Source of the DNA: Candidatus Accumulibacter contiguus | Lineage (GTDB): Bacteria > Pseudomonadota > Gammaproteobacteria > Burkholderiales > Rhodocyclaceae | Assembly: GCF_012940005.1 (NCBI RefSeq) | Contig: NZ_SPMX01000055.1 | Coordinates: forward strand, 1 to 49,588 | Reading direction: 5' to 3' | DNA length: 49,588 nt | In this document: positions 17,997-28,109 of the stretch, piece by piece | Position numbering within the stretch: the stretch's first letter is position 1 | Layout: every line of letters begins with the position of its first letter | Program-made: the position numbers and the translations under genes | The notes under the pieces: generated by a model | The model's database searches: none | Seen by the model: only the letters and a program-made list of their open reading frames with translations | What the model was told of the DNA's origin: nothing

Positions 17997-20900
17997 CCTC
18001 AAGAGCATTCTGATCATCGGTGCCGGTCCGATCGTCATCGGACAGGCCTGCGAGTTTGACTACTCCGGTGCGCAAGCCTGCAAGGCGCTGCGCGAGGAAG
18101 GCTACCGGGTGATTCTGGTGAACTCCAATCCGGCCACGATCATGACCGATCCGGAAATGGCGGAAGTCACCTATATCGAGCCGATTACCTGGAAAGTCGT
18201 CGAAAAAAATCATCGCCAAGGAGCGTCCAGACGCGCTGCTGCCGACCATGGGCGGGCAGACGGCGCTGAACTGTGCGCTCGATCTGGCCAGACATGGTGT
18301 TCTCGAACGCTTTGGCGTCGAGATGATCGGTGCCACCAGGGAAGCCATCGACAAGGCCGAGGACCGCGAGAAGTTCAAGGTGGCGATGACCCGCATCGGT
18401 CTCGGTTCAGCTCGTTCGGCGATGGCGCACTCGCTGGAGGAAGCGCTGCAGGTGCAGGCGATGATCGGCTATCCGGCAATCATCCGCCCATCGTTCACCA
18501 TGGGCGGTTCGGGTGGCGGCATTGCCTACAACCAGGAAGAGTTCGTCGAAATCTGCAAACGCGGCCTCGAAGCCAGTCCGACCAGCGAGTTGCTGATCGA
18601 GGAGTCGCTGATCGGCTGGAAAGAGTTCGAGATGGAGGTGGTGCGCGATCGCAAGGACAATTGCATCATCGTCTGTTCGATCGAGAACCTCGACCCGATG
18701 GGGGTGCATACCGGCGACTCGATTACCGTTGCTCCGGCACAGACGCTGACCGACAAGGAATACCAGATCATGCGCGACGCTTCAGTGGCGGTGTTGCGCG
18801 AGGTCGGCGTCGATACCGGCGGCTCGAACGTCCAGTTTGCGATCTGCCCACAGGACGGGCGGATGATCGTCATCGAGATGAACCCGCGTGTTTCGCGTTC
18901 TTCGGCGCTGGCGTCGAAGGCCACCGGCTTTCCGATCGCCAAGGTGGCGGCAAAACTGGCGGTAGGTTATACGCTCGATGAACTGGCCAACGACATCACC
19001 GGTGGCAAGACCCCGGCCTCGTTCGAGCCATCAATCGACTATGTGGTCACCAAGGTGCCCCGTTTTGCCTTCGAGAAATTCCCCGAGGCCGACTCGCGGC
19101 TGACCACGCAGATGAAATCGGTGGGCGAAGTCATGGCCATCGGGCGAACCTTCCAGGAATCCTTGCAAAAGGCCTTGCGCGGCCTTGAGATCGGCGTCGA
19201 CGGCTTCGACGAGCGCAGCGTCGATCGCGAGGAAATCGAGATGGCGCTCAGCGAAGCGCGCCCGGAACGTATCTGGTACGTGGCCGACGCCTTCCGGATC
19301 GGTCTGAGTCTGGGCGAGATTCATCGGCTGACGGCGATCGATCCATGGTTCCTGGCGCAGATCGAGGATCTCTACAAGAAGGCCGAACATATCCGCGGCA
19401 GGCCGCTCGCTTCGCTGTCACGCGACGAGTTGTGGTATCTGAAACGTGCCGGTTTTTCGGACAAACGCCTGGCGACCCTGATGCGGACGACGCAGACGGC
19501 GGTTCGCGAGCGCCGGCATGCGCAGCTGATTCGCCCGGTCTACAAACGTGTCGACACTTGCGCAGCCGAATTTTCGACCGATACCGCATACCTGTACTCG
19601 ACCTATGAGCAAGAGTGCGAGGCGAATCCCAGCGACCGGAATAAGATCATGGTCCTTGGTGGCGGCCCGAACCGCATCGGCCAGGGGATCGAGTTCGACT
19701 ACTGCTGCGTGCATGCTGCGCTCGCGCTGCGTGCCGAAGGTTATGAGACGATCATGGTCAACTGCAATCCGGAAACGGTATCCACGGACTATGACACCTC
19801 CGATCGTCTCTACTTCGAGCCGCTTACGCTCGAGGACGTGCTGGAAATCGTCGCCGTGGAAAAACCGATCGGCGTCATCGTCCAGTATGGCGGGCAGACC
19901 CCACTCAAGCTTGCACGTGACCTCGAAGCCAATGGCGTACCGATCATCGGCACCAGCCCGGACATGATCGACGCTGCCGAGGATCGCGAGCGATTCCAGA
20001 AGCTGCTCCAGGATCTGGGCCTCAGACAGCCGTCCAACCGTACCGCACGAACCGAACCCGAGGCACTGCGCCTGGCAGCCGAAATCGGTTATCCGCTGGT
20101 AGTTCGTCCGTCGTACGTGCTCGGCGGCCGGGCAATGGAAATCGTCCATGAAGAGCGCGACCTCGAACGCTACATGCGTGAGGCAGTCAAGGTTTCCAAC
20201 GATTCGCCGGTGTTGCTCGATCGTTTCCTGAACGATGCCTGCGAAGTGGACGTCGATGCGCTCTGCGATGGCCAGGAGGTGCTGATCGGCGGAGTGATGG
20301 AGCATATCGAACAGGCCGGCGTGCATTCCGGTGATTCGGCGTGTTCGCTGCCGCCGTATTCGCTGTCGACCGAATTGCAGGACGAACTGCGCCGGCAGAC
20401 GCGGCTGATGGCCATGGGGCTGAAGGTCTGCGGTCTGATGAACGTCCAGTTCGCGATCCAGAGGGGAGTCGTTTTTGTCCTCGAAGTCAACCCGCGCGCA
20501 TCGCGTACGGTTCCCTTCGTTTCCAAGGCCACCGGGCTACAGTTGGCAAAAATCGCTGCCCGTTGCATGGTTGGACAATCACTCGCCAGCCAGGGGGTCA
20601 CCCAGGAAGTGGTCCCGAATTATTTCTCGGTCAAGGAAGCCGTTTTTCCTTTCGCGAAGTTCCGTGGCGTCGATACCATTCTGGGTCCCGAAATGAAGTC
20701 GACGGGCGAGGTGATGGGAGTTGGTCTCAGCTTTTCCGAGGCCTTCGTCAAGAGTCAGTTGGCAGCAAGCGTTCGCCTCCCGAGTTCGGGGCAGGTGTTC
20801 ATCAGCGTCAAGGAATCGGATAAGCCGAAGGCGGTGAATATTGCCCGCGAACTGCAGGCGACAGGGTTTACACTGATTGCCACGCGCGGTACGGCGGCGG

Positions 20901-21193
20901 CAATCGCGGCAGCAGGAATTGCCGTGACGCCAGTGAACAAGGTGACCGAAGGTCGTCCACATGTGGTCGACATGATCAAGAACAACGAGATCGTCCTGAT
21001 CATCAATACCGTGGACGAAAAGCGCAAGGCCATCAGCGACTCTCGCTCGATCCGCACCTCTGGCCTCGCGGCAAGAGTGACGATCTACACAACGATCTGG
21101 GGCGCCGAAGCGGCAGCGGACGGGATCAGGAATCGTGGCGAGCTGGTCGTCTATCCGATACAGGATTTGCACGCACAACTGAAACTTAGTTAA
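17980..21193 (+). CDS. carB: Carbamoyl-phosphate synthase large subunit, with a +1 frameshift at 18203-18209
   Basis: CarB (about 1070 aa once corrected) makes carbamoyl phosphate from bicarbonate, ammonia and two ATP. The first frame runs [21 protein letters not shown] to ITWKVVEK and then breaks in a run of seven A; with six A it continues [20 protein letters not shown] and enters the long downstream frame, whose two ATP-grasp halves are intact ([11 protein letters not shown] in the first, [14 protein letters not shown] in the second) along with the C-terminal allosteric domain. As written, synthesis from ATG 17980 would end in an unrelated 333-aa frame. carB is essential for pyrimidine synthesis in most bacteria, so a homopolymer error is the simplest reading. 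greA follows. Confidence 0.93.
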
Positions 21194-21252
21194 CCCATGG
21201 ACGCGCCGAATCCGCCGATCTGGAGGGTGCCGGTGGTTTGGCAACGGATAAG

Positions 21253-21729
21253 ATGAGCAAAATACCTGTGACCGTCAATGGCGCCGAGAAACTCCGCGCC
21301 GAACTGCATAATTTGAAAACCGTCGAACGCCCACGCGCCATCGCAGCGATTGCCGAGGCGCGTTCGCACGGCGATCTCTCGGAGAACGCCGAGTACGACG
21401 CAGCCAAGGAACGGCAGGGATTTGTCGAAGGCCGCATCAAGGAAATCGAGAGCAAACTCGCGAATGCGCAGATCATCGACCCGAAGCTGCTCGACGCCGA
21501 CGGGCGTTGCGTTTTCGGGGCAACGCTCGATCTCGAGGACCAGGAAACCGGCCTCAGCGTCAGCTATCAGATTGTCGGTGAGGATGAGGCCGACATCAAG
21601 GCGGGCAAGATTTCGATCAACTCGCCCATCGCACGTGCGCTGATCGGCAAGTTTGCCGGTGACATCGCCGAGGTTCAGGCCCCCGGTGGTATTCGCGAAT
21701 ACGAAATCATTGAAGTCCGCTACGAGTAG
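21253..21729 (+). CDS. greA: Transcription elongation factor GreA
   Basis: GreA (158 aa) enters the RNA polymerase secondary channel and stimulates cleavage of backtracked RNA. The coiled-coil tip has the key acidic pair in [17 protein letters not shown], and the C-terminal globular domain shows [18 protein letters not shown] followed by [13 protein letters not shown] 21253 gives the usual start [14 protein letters not shown]; a TTG at 21238 is possible but adds no family sequence. It follows carB by about 60 bases, a common betaproteobacterial linkage. Confidence 0.96.
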   Translation: MSKIPVTVNGAEKLRAELHNLKTVERPRAIAAIAEARSHGDLSENAEYDAAKERQGFVEGRIKEIESKLANAQIIDPKLLDADGRCVFGATLDLEDQETGLSVSYQIVGEDEADIKAGKISINSPIARALIGKFAGDIAEVQAPGGIREYEIIEVRYE

Positions 21730-21734
21730 GTAGC

Positions 21735-22199
21735 ATGCGACGCCTTGCGGATGCACTGTACGACGTGGCGCTGACCCTCTGGGTTGGTGGCTTGTGGACG
21801 ATCGGCTATCTCGTGGCGCCGACCCTGTTCGCCGCGATGAGTAGAGACCGTCAGACGGCAGGCATGCTTGCCGGCAAGCTCTTCGAGTTGATGGGCTGGG
21901 TGGGCCTGGCCTGTGCGACCTACCTGTTGTTGTTCCTGTTGCTGCGTAGCGGCAGCGTGGTCATGCGGCGCTGGAACTTCTGGTTGCTGCTGTTGATGCT
22001 CGTACTCACCGCGGTCAGTCTGTTCGGACTGCAGCCGCTGTTGGCGCAGCTCAGGGCCGACGCCTTGCCGCGCGAAGTGATGGAGAGCGTGTTGCGGAAC
22101 CGCTTCGCTGCCTGGCATGGCGTTTCGAGCATTCTCTACCTTGTTCAGAGCGTGCTCGGCCTGCTGCTCGTGACCCGTGCCGAGCGCGGCGGCAGATAA
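21735..22199 (+). CDS. DUF4149 family membrane protein
   Basis: A 154-aa integral membrane protein with four hydrophobic helices: LYDVALTLWVGGLWTIGYLV, VGLACATYLLLFLLLR, WNFWLLLLMLVLTAVSLFGL and SSILYLVQSVLGLLLVTRAE. The conserved features of DUF4149 proteins are present: the Trp-Gly-Gly start and FAAWHGVSSILYL near the end. The function is unknown. It starts five bases after greA and is likely cotranscribed. Confidence 0.85.
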   Translation: MRRLADALYDVALTLWVGGLWTIGYLVAPTLFAAMSRDRQTAGMLAGKLFELMGWVGLACATYLLLFLLLRSGSVVMRRWNFWLLLLMLVLTAVSLFGLQPLLAQLRADALPREVMESVLRNRFAAWHGVSSILYLVQSVLGLLLVTRAERGGR

Positions 22200-22255
22200 G
22201 GACGTGCGCTGTCCGAGAGACACCTCCTCCGGCGATTTCCCCGGTCACAGCAGAA

Positions 22256-22615
22256 TCAGCGCTCCGAATTTCCCTGGAAGCTGCGCTTGCTGGGGCGCCG
22301 ACCAAGGGGTCTGGTGTGTGGCCGGGCAGCCTGGGCTGGCTTGTCCGCTGGCGGGCGCCAGATCACCAGCAGTTTGCCGATATGTTGGACCGGCGCCGCG
22401 TCGAGCTGCTCACAAATTGTCGCGAGGAAGTGCTCACGGACTTCACGGTCATCGTGATAGACCCGGATCTTGATCAGCCCATGACTGGCGAGACTGGCGT
22501 TGACCTCCTTGACGACCGATTCGGAGAGGCCGTTCTGGCTGATCGAGACCACGGGATGCAGGGAATGCGCGCGGGCGCGCAAGGCGCGTCGCTCGTTGGA
22601 ACTGAGGTTGAGCAT
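22256..22615 (-). CDS. yhbY: YhbY/CRM-domain RNA-binding protein
   Basis: YhbY binds pre-50S ribosomal particles through its CRM domain. The 119-aa product has MLNLSSNERRALRARAHSLH, VVSISQNGLSESVVKEVNASL, and HGLIKIRVYHDDREVR, continuing to GKLLVIWRP. ATG 22615 has AAAGG upstream and gives the family start; the longer reading from 23077 is antisense to rlmE. A basic, unstructured tail (RPHTRPLGRRPSKRSFQ) extends beyond the domain. It is divergent from rlmE, as in many proteobacteria. Confidence 0.92.
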   Translation of the reverse strand: MLNLSSNERRALRARAHSLHPVVSISQNGLSESVVKEVNASLASHGLIKIRVYHDDREVREHFLATICEQLDAAPVQHIGKLLVIWRPPADKPAQAARPHTRPLGRRPSKRSFQGNSER

Positions 22616-22660
22616 GCAGGGTACCTTTGTTGAAGCATCCATTTTAGCGGGTTTTGGCGA

Positions 22661-23281
22661 ATGAATCGAAGTAGATCGAGCAATGCCTGGTTGCGTGAAC
22701 ATGTCAACGACCCGTATGTGCAGCGGGCGCGGGCTGAAGGCTATCGTTCGCGCGCTTCCTACAAGCTGCTTGCGATGGATGACAAGGATCATCTCATCCG
22801 CGCTGGCGACGTGGTCGTTGACCTGGGGGCGGCCCCCGGTGGCTGGTCGCAGGTCGCAGCGAAGAGGATGCAGGGCCGGGGCCGCATCATCGCCGTCGAT
22901 CTGCTGGAGATGGTGCCTTTGCACGGTGTGACCTTCGTCCAGGGAGACTTCTGCGAGCAGGAAGTACTCGATGTCCTCGAAAACCTGCTCGGGGGTGAGA
23001 AAGCAGGGCTTGTTCTTTCCGACATGTCGCCCAATATATCCGGCGTTGCGGCTTGCGACCAGGCCCGTGGCTCGCACCTCGCCGAACTGGCTCTGGAATT
23101 CGCCCGCAACTGGCTGAAACCCGAAGGCGCTTTTCTGGTCAAAGTTTTTCAGGGTCAGGGTTTTACTGATTTTCTGCTGGAAATGCGCAAGACTTTCAAT
23201 GTGGTGTCCGCACGCAAGCCGGACGCCTCGCGTGATCGCAGCCCGGAAGTATATCTGCTGGGCAGGACCTTGAAAGAGTGA
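22661..23281 (+). CDS. rlmE: 23S rRNA (uridine 2'-O) methyltransferase RlmE
   Basis: RlmE (FtsJ/RrmJ) methylates the 2'-OH of U2552 in the 23S A-loop. The 206-aa protein has the start [20 protein letters not shown], the KDKE-type catalytic residues in SRASYKLL and the SAM motif [12 protein letters not shown], then [11 protein letters not shown] and [11 protein letters not shown]. It is transcribed away from yhbY and toward ftsH, the classical rlmE-ftsH linkage of heat-shock genes. Confidence 0.96.
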   Translation: MNRSRSSNAWLREHVNDPYVQRARAEGYRSRASYKLLAMDDKDHLIRAGDVVVDLGAAPGGWSQVAAKRMQGRGRIIAVDLLEMVPLHGVTFVQGDFCEQEVLDVLENLLGGEKAGLVLSDMSPNISGVAACDQARGSHLAELALEFARNWLKPEGAFLVKVFQGQGFTDFLLEMRKTFNVVSARKPDASRDRSPEVYLLGRTLKE

Positions 23282-23407
23282 GAGTATCTTCGATGTCGCT
23301 TTTGCTTCAGCAGGGGCGAATCGGTTTAGAATGTACTAATGTGAACTTGTGAAATGGCAAGGTTTCGCGAGAAATCCCGGATCGGGTAACGTGGAAGAGG
23401 TAACGCA

Positions 23408-25291
23408 TTGAATAACATGTTCAAAAATCTGGCAGTCTGGCTGGTGATCGGTCTTGTTCTGATGACGGTGTTCAACCAGTTCAACAATCGCCAAGTAACC
23501 CAGTCGTCGATGGAGTATTCGCAGTTTATCGAGGAAGTGGGCAAGGGTACGATTGCCAAGGTGGTCATCGAGGGGCGTGTGCTCAAGGCAACGACGACCG
23601 ACGGCCGCAAACTGACCAGCTACGCGCCACCGGATCTATGGATGGTTTCCGACCTGCTGAAACACGGAGTCAAGATCGAGGCCAAGCCCGAGGAAGAGCA
23701 ATCGTTCCTGATGAGCATCTTCGTCAGCTGGTTCCCGATGTTGCTGTTGATCGGCGTATGGATTTTCTTCATGCGCCAGATGCAGGGCGGCGGACGCGGC
23801 GGCGCTTTCTCATTCGGCAAGAGCAAGGCACGGCTGCTCGACGAATCGACCAATACCATTACCTTTGCCGATGTTGCCGGTTGCGACGAGGCCAAGGAGG
23901 AGGTTTCGGAACTCGTTGATTTCCTGCGCGATCCGTCAAAATTCCAGAAACTCGGTGGGCGTATCCCGAAGGGCGTGCTACTGGTTGGCAACCCCGGTAC
24001 CGGTAAAACGCTGCTCGCCAAAGCGATTGCCGGCGAGGCCAAGGTGCCTTTCTTCTCGATCTCGGGTTCCGACTTCGTCGAAATGTTCGTCGGTGTCGGC
24101 GCTGCGCGCGTTCGCGACATGTTCGAAAACGCCAAGAAACATGCTCCCTGTATCATTTTCATCGATGAACTGGATGCGGTGGGTCGTCAGCGTGGCGCCG
24201 GACTTGGCGGTGGCAATGACGAACGCGAGCAGACGCTCAACCAGATGCTGGTCGAGATGGACGGCTTCGAGGCCAGCGTCGGGGTCATCGTGATCGCCGC
24301 CACCAACCGTCCCGACGTGCTCGACCCGGCGCTGATGCGTCCGGGACGTTTCGACCGTCAGGTCGTCGTCCCACTTCCCGACATCCGTGGGCGGGAACAG
24401 ATTCTCGTGGTGCATATGCGCAAGGTGCCGCTGTCCCCCGACGTCAAAGCGGACATCATCGCCCGCGGGACCCCCGGTTTTTCCGGAGCCGACCTGGCCA
24501 ACCTGGTCAACGAGGCGGCCCTGTTCGCCGCGCGTGGCAACAAGCGCCTGGTCGACATGGAAGACTTTGAAAAGGCCAAGGACAAGATCATGATGGGCGC
24601 CGAGCGTCGCAGCATGGTCATGAACGAGGACGAGAGGCGCAATACGGCATATCACGAATCCGGGCATGCAGTGGTCGCCAAGTTGATGCCCAAATCCGAT
24701 CCGGTGCATAAGGTGACCATCATCCCGCGCGGTCGTGCGCTCGGCCTGACCATGCAATTGCCGGAGGAGGATCGCTACGCTTACGACCGCGTCTACCTGA
24801 TGAGCCGGATTGCCGTTCTGTTCGGTGGCCGTATTGCTGAAGAGCTGTTCATGAACCAGATGACCACCGGGGCGTCGAATGACTTCGAAAGGGCAACGCA
24901 AATGGCGCGTGACATGGTCACCCGCTACGGCATGTCCGATGCACTCGGTCCGATGGTCTATGGGGAAAACGATGGTGAGGTTTTTCTCGGACGCTCGGTG
25001 ACCACGCACAAGAACATGTCCGAAGCGACGATGGAGAAGGTCGATGCGGAAATACGCCGGATCATCGACGAGCAGTATGCTTTGGCGCGTCGAATGCTCG
25101 AAAATCATCGCGACAAGGTCGAGGCAATGGCAGCAGCGCTGCTTGAACTGGAAACGATAGACGCCGACCAGATCAATGACATCATGGAAGGCAAGCCACC
25201 ACGCCCACCCAAGCAGCCACAGGCACCGTCGCCGAGCAAGCCGGACCACAACACGCCGGATGCCGCGCCCAGCGCAACCGCGCCGGCCTGA
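23408..25291 (+). CDS. ftsH: ATP-dependent zinc metalloprotease FtsH
   Basis: Membrane-bound AAA protease (627 aa) that degrades misassembled membrane proteins and regulators such as LpxC and sigma-32. N-terminal TM helix ([18 protein letters not shown]), periplasmic loop, second TM ([19 protein letters not shown]), then AAA Walker [14 protein letters not shown], Walker [21 protein letters not shown], zinc motif HESGHAV and ligand region [14 protein letters not shown] 23408 is used because GGAAGAGG lies seven bases upstream and the start [11 protein letters not shown] matches the family. The C-terminus is Pro-rich. Confidence 0.97.
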   Translation: MNNMFKNLAVWLVIGLVLMTVFNQFNNRQVTQSSMEYSQFIEEVGKGTIAKVVIEGRVLKATTTDGRKLTSYAPPDLWMVSDLLKHGVKIEAKPEEEQSFLMSIFVSWFPMLLLIGVWIFFMRQMQGGGRGGAFSFGKSKARLLDESTNTITFADVAGCDEAKEEVSELVDFLRDPSKFQKLGGRIPKGVLLVGNPGTGKTLLAKAIAGEAKVPFFSISGSDFVEMFVGVGAARVRDMFENAKKHAPCIIFIDELDAVGRQRGAGLGGGNDEREQTLNQMLVEMDGFEASVGVIVIAATNRPDVLDPALMRPGRFDRQVVVPLPDIRGREQILVVHMRKVPLSPDVKADIIARGTPGFSGADLANLVNEAALFAARGNKRLVDMEDFEKAKDKIMMGAERRSMVMNEDERRNTAYHESGHAVVAKLMPKSDPVHKVTIIPRGRALGLTMQLPEEDRYAYDRVYLMSRIAVLFGGRIAEELFMNQMTTGASNDFERATQMARDMVTRYGMSDALGPMVYGENDGEVFLGRSVTTHKNMSEATMEKVDAEIRRIIDEQYALARRMLENHRDKVEAMAAALLELETIDADQINDIMEGKPPRPPKQPQAPSPSKPDHNTPDAAPSATAPA

Positions 25292-25308
25292 GTGGAGTAG
25301 CGCCAGTT

Positions 25309-25328
25309 GGACCCGCGTCAGCGGGTCC
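25309..25328 (+). terminator. Perfect 8-bp hairpin between ftsH and folP
   Basis: GGACCCGC pairs with GCGGGTCC around loop GTCA. A T-rich run (CTTTTTTAT) follows only ~17 bases later, so it may be a weak terminator or processing site rather than a full stop of transcription into folP. Confidence 0.4.
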
Positions 25329-25353
25329 GGTCCAACGCTTGTTCGGCTTTTTT

Positions 25354-26178
25354 ATGCTGCTTCGCTGCGGGGATTTTCAACTCACACTCGCCCGTCCTCT
25401 GGTGATGGGCATCGTCAATCTGACCCCGGATTCATTCTCCGGTGACGGTTTGGCGGGCGACGCCGCAAGGGCAATCGTGCGCGCTCACCGACAGATCGAA
25501 GAAGGTGCAGATCTGCTCGATATCGGAGCCGAATCGTCGCGCCCAGGTGCCATTCCGACAACCGTTGAAGAGGAACTCAGCCGCCTGCTGCCTGTGCTGG
25601 ATGCGCTGGACGGATGCGGTGTGCCGATTTCGGTCGATACCTACAAGCCTGAAGTGATGCGTGCAGCGTTACTGCACGGCGCTTCGATGATCAATGACAT
25701 CTACGCGCTGCGCCGGCCCGGTGCACTTGCTGCGGTGGTCGACAGCAACTGTGCAATCTGCCTGATGCACATGCGCGGCGAGCCATTGACGATGCAGGAG
25801 AGTCCCGTCTACACCGATGTCGTCGCCGAGGTCCTGAACTTTCTCCATAGCCGTGTGACGCAGGTCAGAACAGCCGGGATAGCGAGTGATCGTCTGGTGC
25901 TTGATCCGGGTTTTGGCTTCGGCAAGACGCTGCAGCACAACCTCGAACTTCTGCGTCGCTTCGCCGAGTTACCGCTTGCCGGACTGCCCGTATTGGCGGG
26001 CATATCACGCAAATCGATGCTCGGTGCCATTACCGCGCGGGCGGTCGGAGACCGCTTGGCTGCCAGCGTCGCCGCCGCCTTGCTGGCCGTGCAACGCGGT
26101 GCACGCCTGTTGCGTGTTCACGACGTCGCGCAGACACGCGACGCTCTGGCCATCTGGCAAGCCGTGGAAGATCAATAA
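25354..26178 (+). CDS. folP: Dihydropteroate synthase
   Basis: FolP (274 aa) condenses p-aminobenzoate with dihydropterin pyrophosphate in folate synthesis. The signatures are MGIVNLTPDSFSGDG, DIGAESSRPGA, PISVDTYKPEVMRAAL and LVLDPGFGFGKTLQHN, with GISRKSMLG before the C-terminal RVHDVAQTRDAL. ATG 25354 was preferred to TTG 25339. ftsH-folP-glmM is the standard order. Confidence 0.95.
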   Translation: MLLRCGDFQLTLARPLVMGIVNLTPDSFSGDGLAGDAARAIVRAHRQIEEGADLLDIGAESSRPGAIPTTVEEELSRLLPVLDALDGCGVPISVDTYKPEVMRAALLHGASMINDIYALRRPGALAAVVDSNCAICLMHMRGEPLTMQESPVYTDVVAEVLNFLHSRVTQVRTAGIASDRLVLDPGFGFGKTLQHNLELLRRFAELPLAGLPVLAGISRKSMLGAITARAVGDRLAASVAAALLAVQRGARLLRVHDVAQTRDALAIWQAVEDQ

Positions 26179-26280
26179 GCCTGTTTGTGTCTTTCTTGAC
26201 AGTCGCTTCACCGGCGTTTGCGTAGAATGGAACCCATTCGACAGACGTCGACTCATCTGCGCTCCGAGGGAGAGAAAATC

Positions 26281-27648
26281 GTGACAAGAAAGTATTTTGG
26301 GACGGACGGCGTACGCGGGCGTGTTGGGGAAGTCCCGATCACGCCGGATTTCGTCATGCGCCTGGGGCATGCGACAGGAAGGGTGCTCGCTGCCCGCGAC
26401 ACGGCGCGCAGCCATGTCAAGGCGGGAGAGCGGCCAGCGGTCCTGATCGGAAAGGACACACGTATTTCCGGCTACATGCTGGAAGCCGCGCTGGAAGCCG
26501 GGTTTTCTGCCGCCGGTGTCGATGTCTGCCTGGTCGGGCCAATGCCCACGCCAGCCATTGCTTACCTCACCCGCGCCCTGCGCTTGCAGGCGGGAATCGT
26601 CATTTCTGCTTCGCACAATCCCTACTATGATAACGGAATCAAGTTCTTTTCGGCAGGGGGCACCAAGTTGCCCGATGAGATGGAGTCCGAGATTGAAGCA
26701 GCGCTCGACGAGCCGCTGACTTGTGTGCCTTCGGCCGGTCTTGGCCGTGCACGGCGAATCGATGATGCGGATGGTCGTTATATCGAGTTCTGCAAGAGCA
26801 CTTTTCCGTTTGAAATGGATCTGCGGGGGCTGAAAATCGTTGTCGACTGCGCAAACGGTGCGGCTTACCACATCGCACCGCATGTCTTCCACGAACTGGG
26901 CGCCGAGGTGAGCAGTATCGGCACCGAACCGAACGGCCTCAACATCAACCAGGAGGTCGGTGCCACGGCTCCCGGAGCCCTACGTGACGCTGTCGTGGCA
27001 CAAGGTGCCGACCTCGGGATTGCGCTGGATGGAGACGCTGACCGGGTCATGATGGTTGACGCTGTCGGCAATATCTACGATGGTGATCAACTCCTGTTTG
27101 CGGTAGTGCGGAGCCGGCTGCGCCAGGGCAGTGTGGCAGGTGTCGTGGGCACCTTGATGAGCAATCTCGCCCTTGAGCATGCGCTGGCTGAATTCAATGT
27201 ACCTTTTGTCCGCGCCAATGTCGGCGACCGATACGTGATGGACATGCTGAGGCAAAAGGGTTGGCTTTATGGTGGGGAAAATTCGGGGCACATTCTCTGC
27301 CTCGACCGACACACTACTGGCGATGGCATCGTTTCCGCCCTGCAGGTGCTTTCTGGGCTGCGTGACGCGGGGGGCGATCTGCAACAACTCCTCGGGAACC
27401 TGAAGCTCTATCCACAAAAGCTGATCAATGTTGCGCTGAGCAAGGGCTTTCCCTGGAAAGACCACCCCCTGATCGGAGCCGCGCAGCACGAGGTGGAGAG
27501 CGAACTCGATGGTTGTGGGCGGGTGCTCCTGCGTGCTTCGGGGACTGAACCGCTGCTGCGCGTGATGGTCGAGGGTCAGGACTTGGCGACAGTCTGTCGA
27601 GCGGCCGAGAAGTTGGCAAGCGCTGTGCGTGAAGCCGTTTCTTCTTGA
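26281..27648 (+). CDS. glmM: Phosphoglucosamine mutase
   Basis: GlmM (455 aa) converts glucosamine 6-phosphate to the 1-phosphate for UDP-GlcNAc, needed for peptidoglycan and LPS. It shows the start [16 protein letters not shown], the phosphoserine loop [16 protein letters not shown], the metal loop [20 protein letters not shown] and [14 protein letters not shown] near the end. The GTG start at 26281 with GAGGGAG upstream is preferred to the longer reading from 26218, which precedes the conserved N-terminus. Confidence 0.96.
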   Translation: MTRKYFGTDGVRGRVGEVPITPDFVMRLGHATGRVLAARDTARSHVKAGERPAVLIGKDTRISGYMLEAALEAGFSAAGVDVCLVGPMPTPAIAYLTRALRLQAGIVISASHNPYYDNGIKFFSAGGTKLPDEMESEIEAALDEPLTCVPSAGLGRARRIDDADGRYIEFCKSTFPFEMDLRGLKIVVDCANGAAYHIAPHVFHELGAEVSSIGTEPNGLNINQEVGATAPGALRDAVVAQGADLGIALDGDADRVMMVDAVGNIYDGDQLLFAVVRSRLRQGSVAGVVGTLMSNLALEHALAEFNVPFVRANVGDRYVMDMLRQKGWLYGGENSGHILCLDRHTTGDGIVSALQVLSGLRDAGGDLQQLLGNLKLYPQKLINVALSKGFPWKDHPLIGAAQHEVESELDGCGRVLLRASGTEPLLRVMVEGQDLATVCRAAEKLASAVREAVSS

Positions 27649-27732
27649 TCCGGGCGGGCAGCGGTGCGCGCATGGCTTTGACCGATCACATGCAGCATGT
27701 GCATTGATACCGAAATCCTTCAAAAATTTCCC

Positions 27733-27761
27733 TGGAGTTCCGCGGCAAGTCTGTTTATAAT
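27733..27761 (+). promoter_or_regulatory. Probable rpsU promoter
   Basis: TATAAT at 27756-27761 is a perfect -10. With a 17-base spacer the -35 would be TGGAGT at 27733-27738, a weak match. The region is AT-rich compared with its surroundings and lies 46 bases before the rpsU ATG. Confidence 0.55.
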
Positions 27762-27807
27762 ATGCGGCTAAACTATATTTTGATGTTTTTGAACCTGGGA
27801 AGAGTCG

Positions 27808-28020
27808 ATGCCTGCTATTCGCGTCAAGGAAAATGAGCCGTTCGAAGTTGCGATCCGCCGTTTCAAACGAACCGTCGAGAAGACCGGTCTGCTGACCGAG
27901 TTGAGAGCTCGCGAGTTCTACGAAAAGCCCACTGCCGAGCGCAAGCGCAAGCTGGCCGCAGCGGTCAAACGTCATCACAAGCGGATGCGCAGCCAGACCT
28001 TGCCGCCCAAGATGTACTGA
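27808..28020 (+). CDS. rpsU: 30S ribosomal protein S21
   Basis: S21 (70 aa) is a basic small-subunit protein needed for initiation on natural mRNAs. The sequence is canonical: [19 protein letters not shown] followed by [20 protein letters not shown], then the Lys/Arg-rich tail [21 protein letters not shown] precedes the ATG. It leads the macromolecular synthesis operon rpsU-dnaG-rpoD. Confidence 0.97.
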   Translation: MPAIRVKENEPFEVAIRRFKRTVEKTGLLTELRAREFYEKPTAERKRKLAAAVKRHHKRMRSQTLPPKMY

Positions 28021-28044
28021 CACCGGATTGGCGTTGCCTGGATA

Positions 28045-28072
28045 GCCGCCCGTCTGTAGACGGGCGGCTTTT
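28045..28072 (+). terminator. Intrinsic terminator between rpsU and dnaG
   Basis: GCCGCCCGTC and GACGGGCGGC form a perfect 10-bp stem with loop TGTA, followed by TTTT. Partial termination here would let rpsU be expressed far above dnaG and rpoD, as known for this operon in E. coli. Confidence 0.85.
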
Positions 28073-28109
28073 GTCGCTTCTGAAACTGTAGCTGTTCAAG
28101 GGAGCCCCA

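Noticed and set aside
18203-18209. Programmed frameshifting of carB
   Set aside because: No conserved case is known for carB, and matching indels in other homopolymers point to error.
19418-20326. Minus-strand ORF opposite carB
   Set aside because: Antisense shadow with no recognisable features.
23978-25249. Long minus-strand ORF opposite ftsH
   Set aside because: Antisense shadow of a conserved gene; no family sequence.
26196-26228. TTGACA and TAGAAT as a glmM promoter
   Set aside because: The spacer would be 21 bases, too long for a normal sigma-70 promoter.
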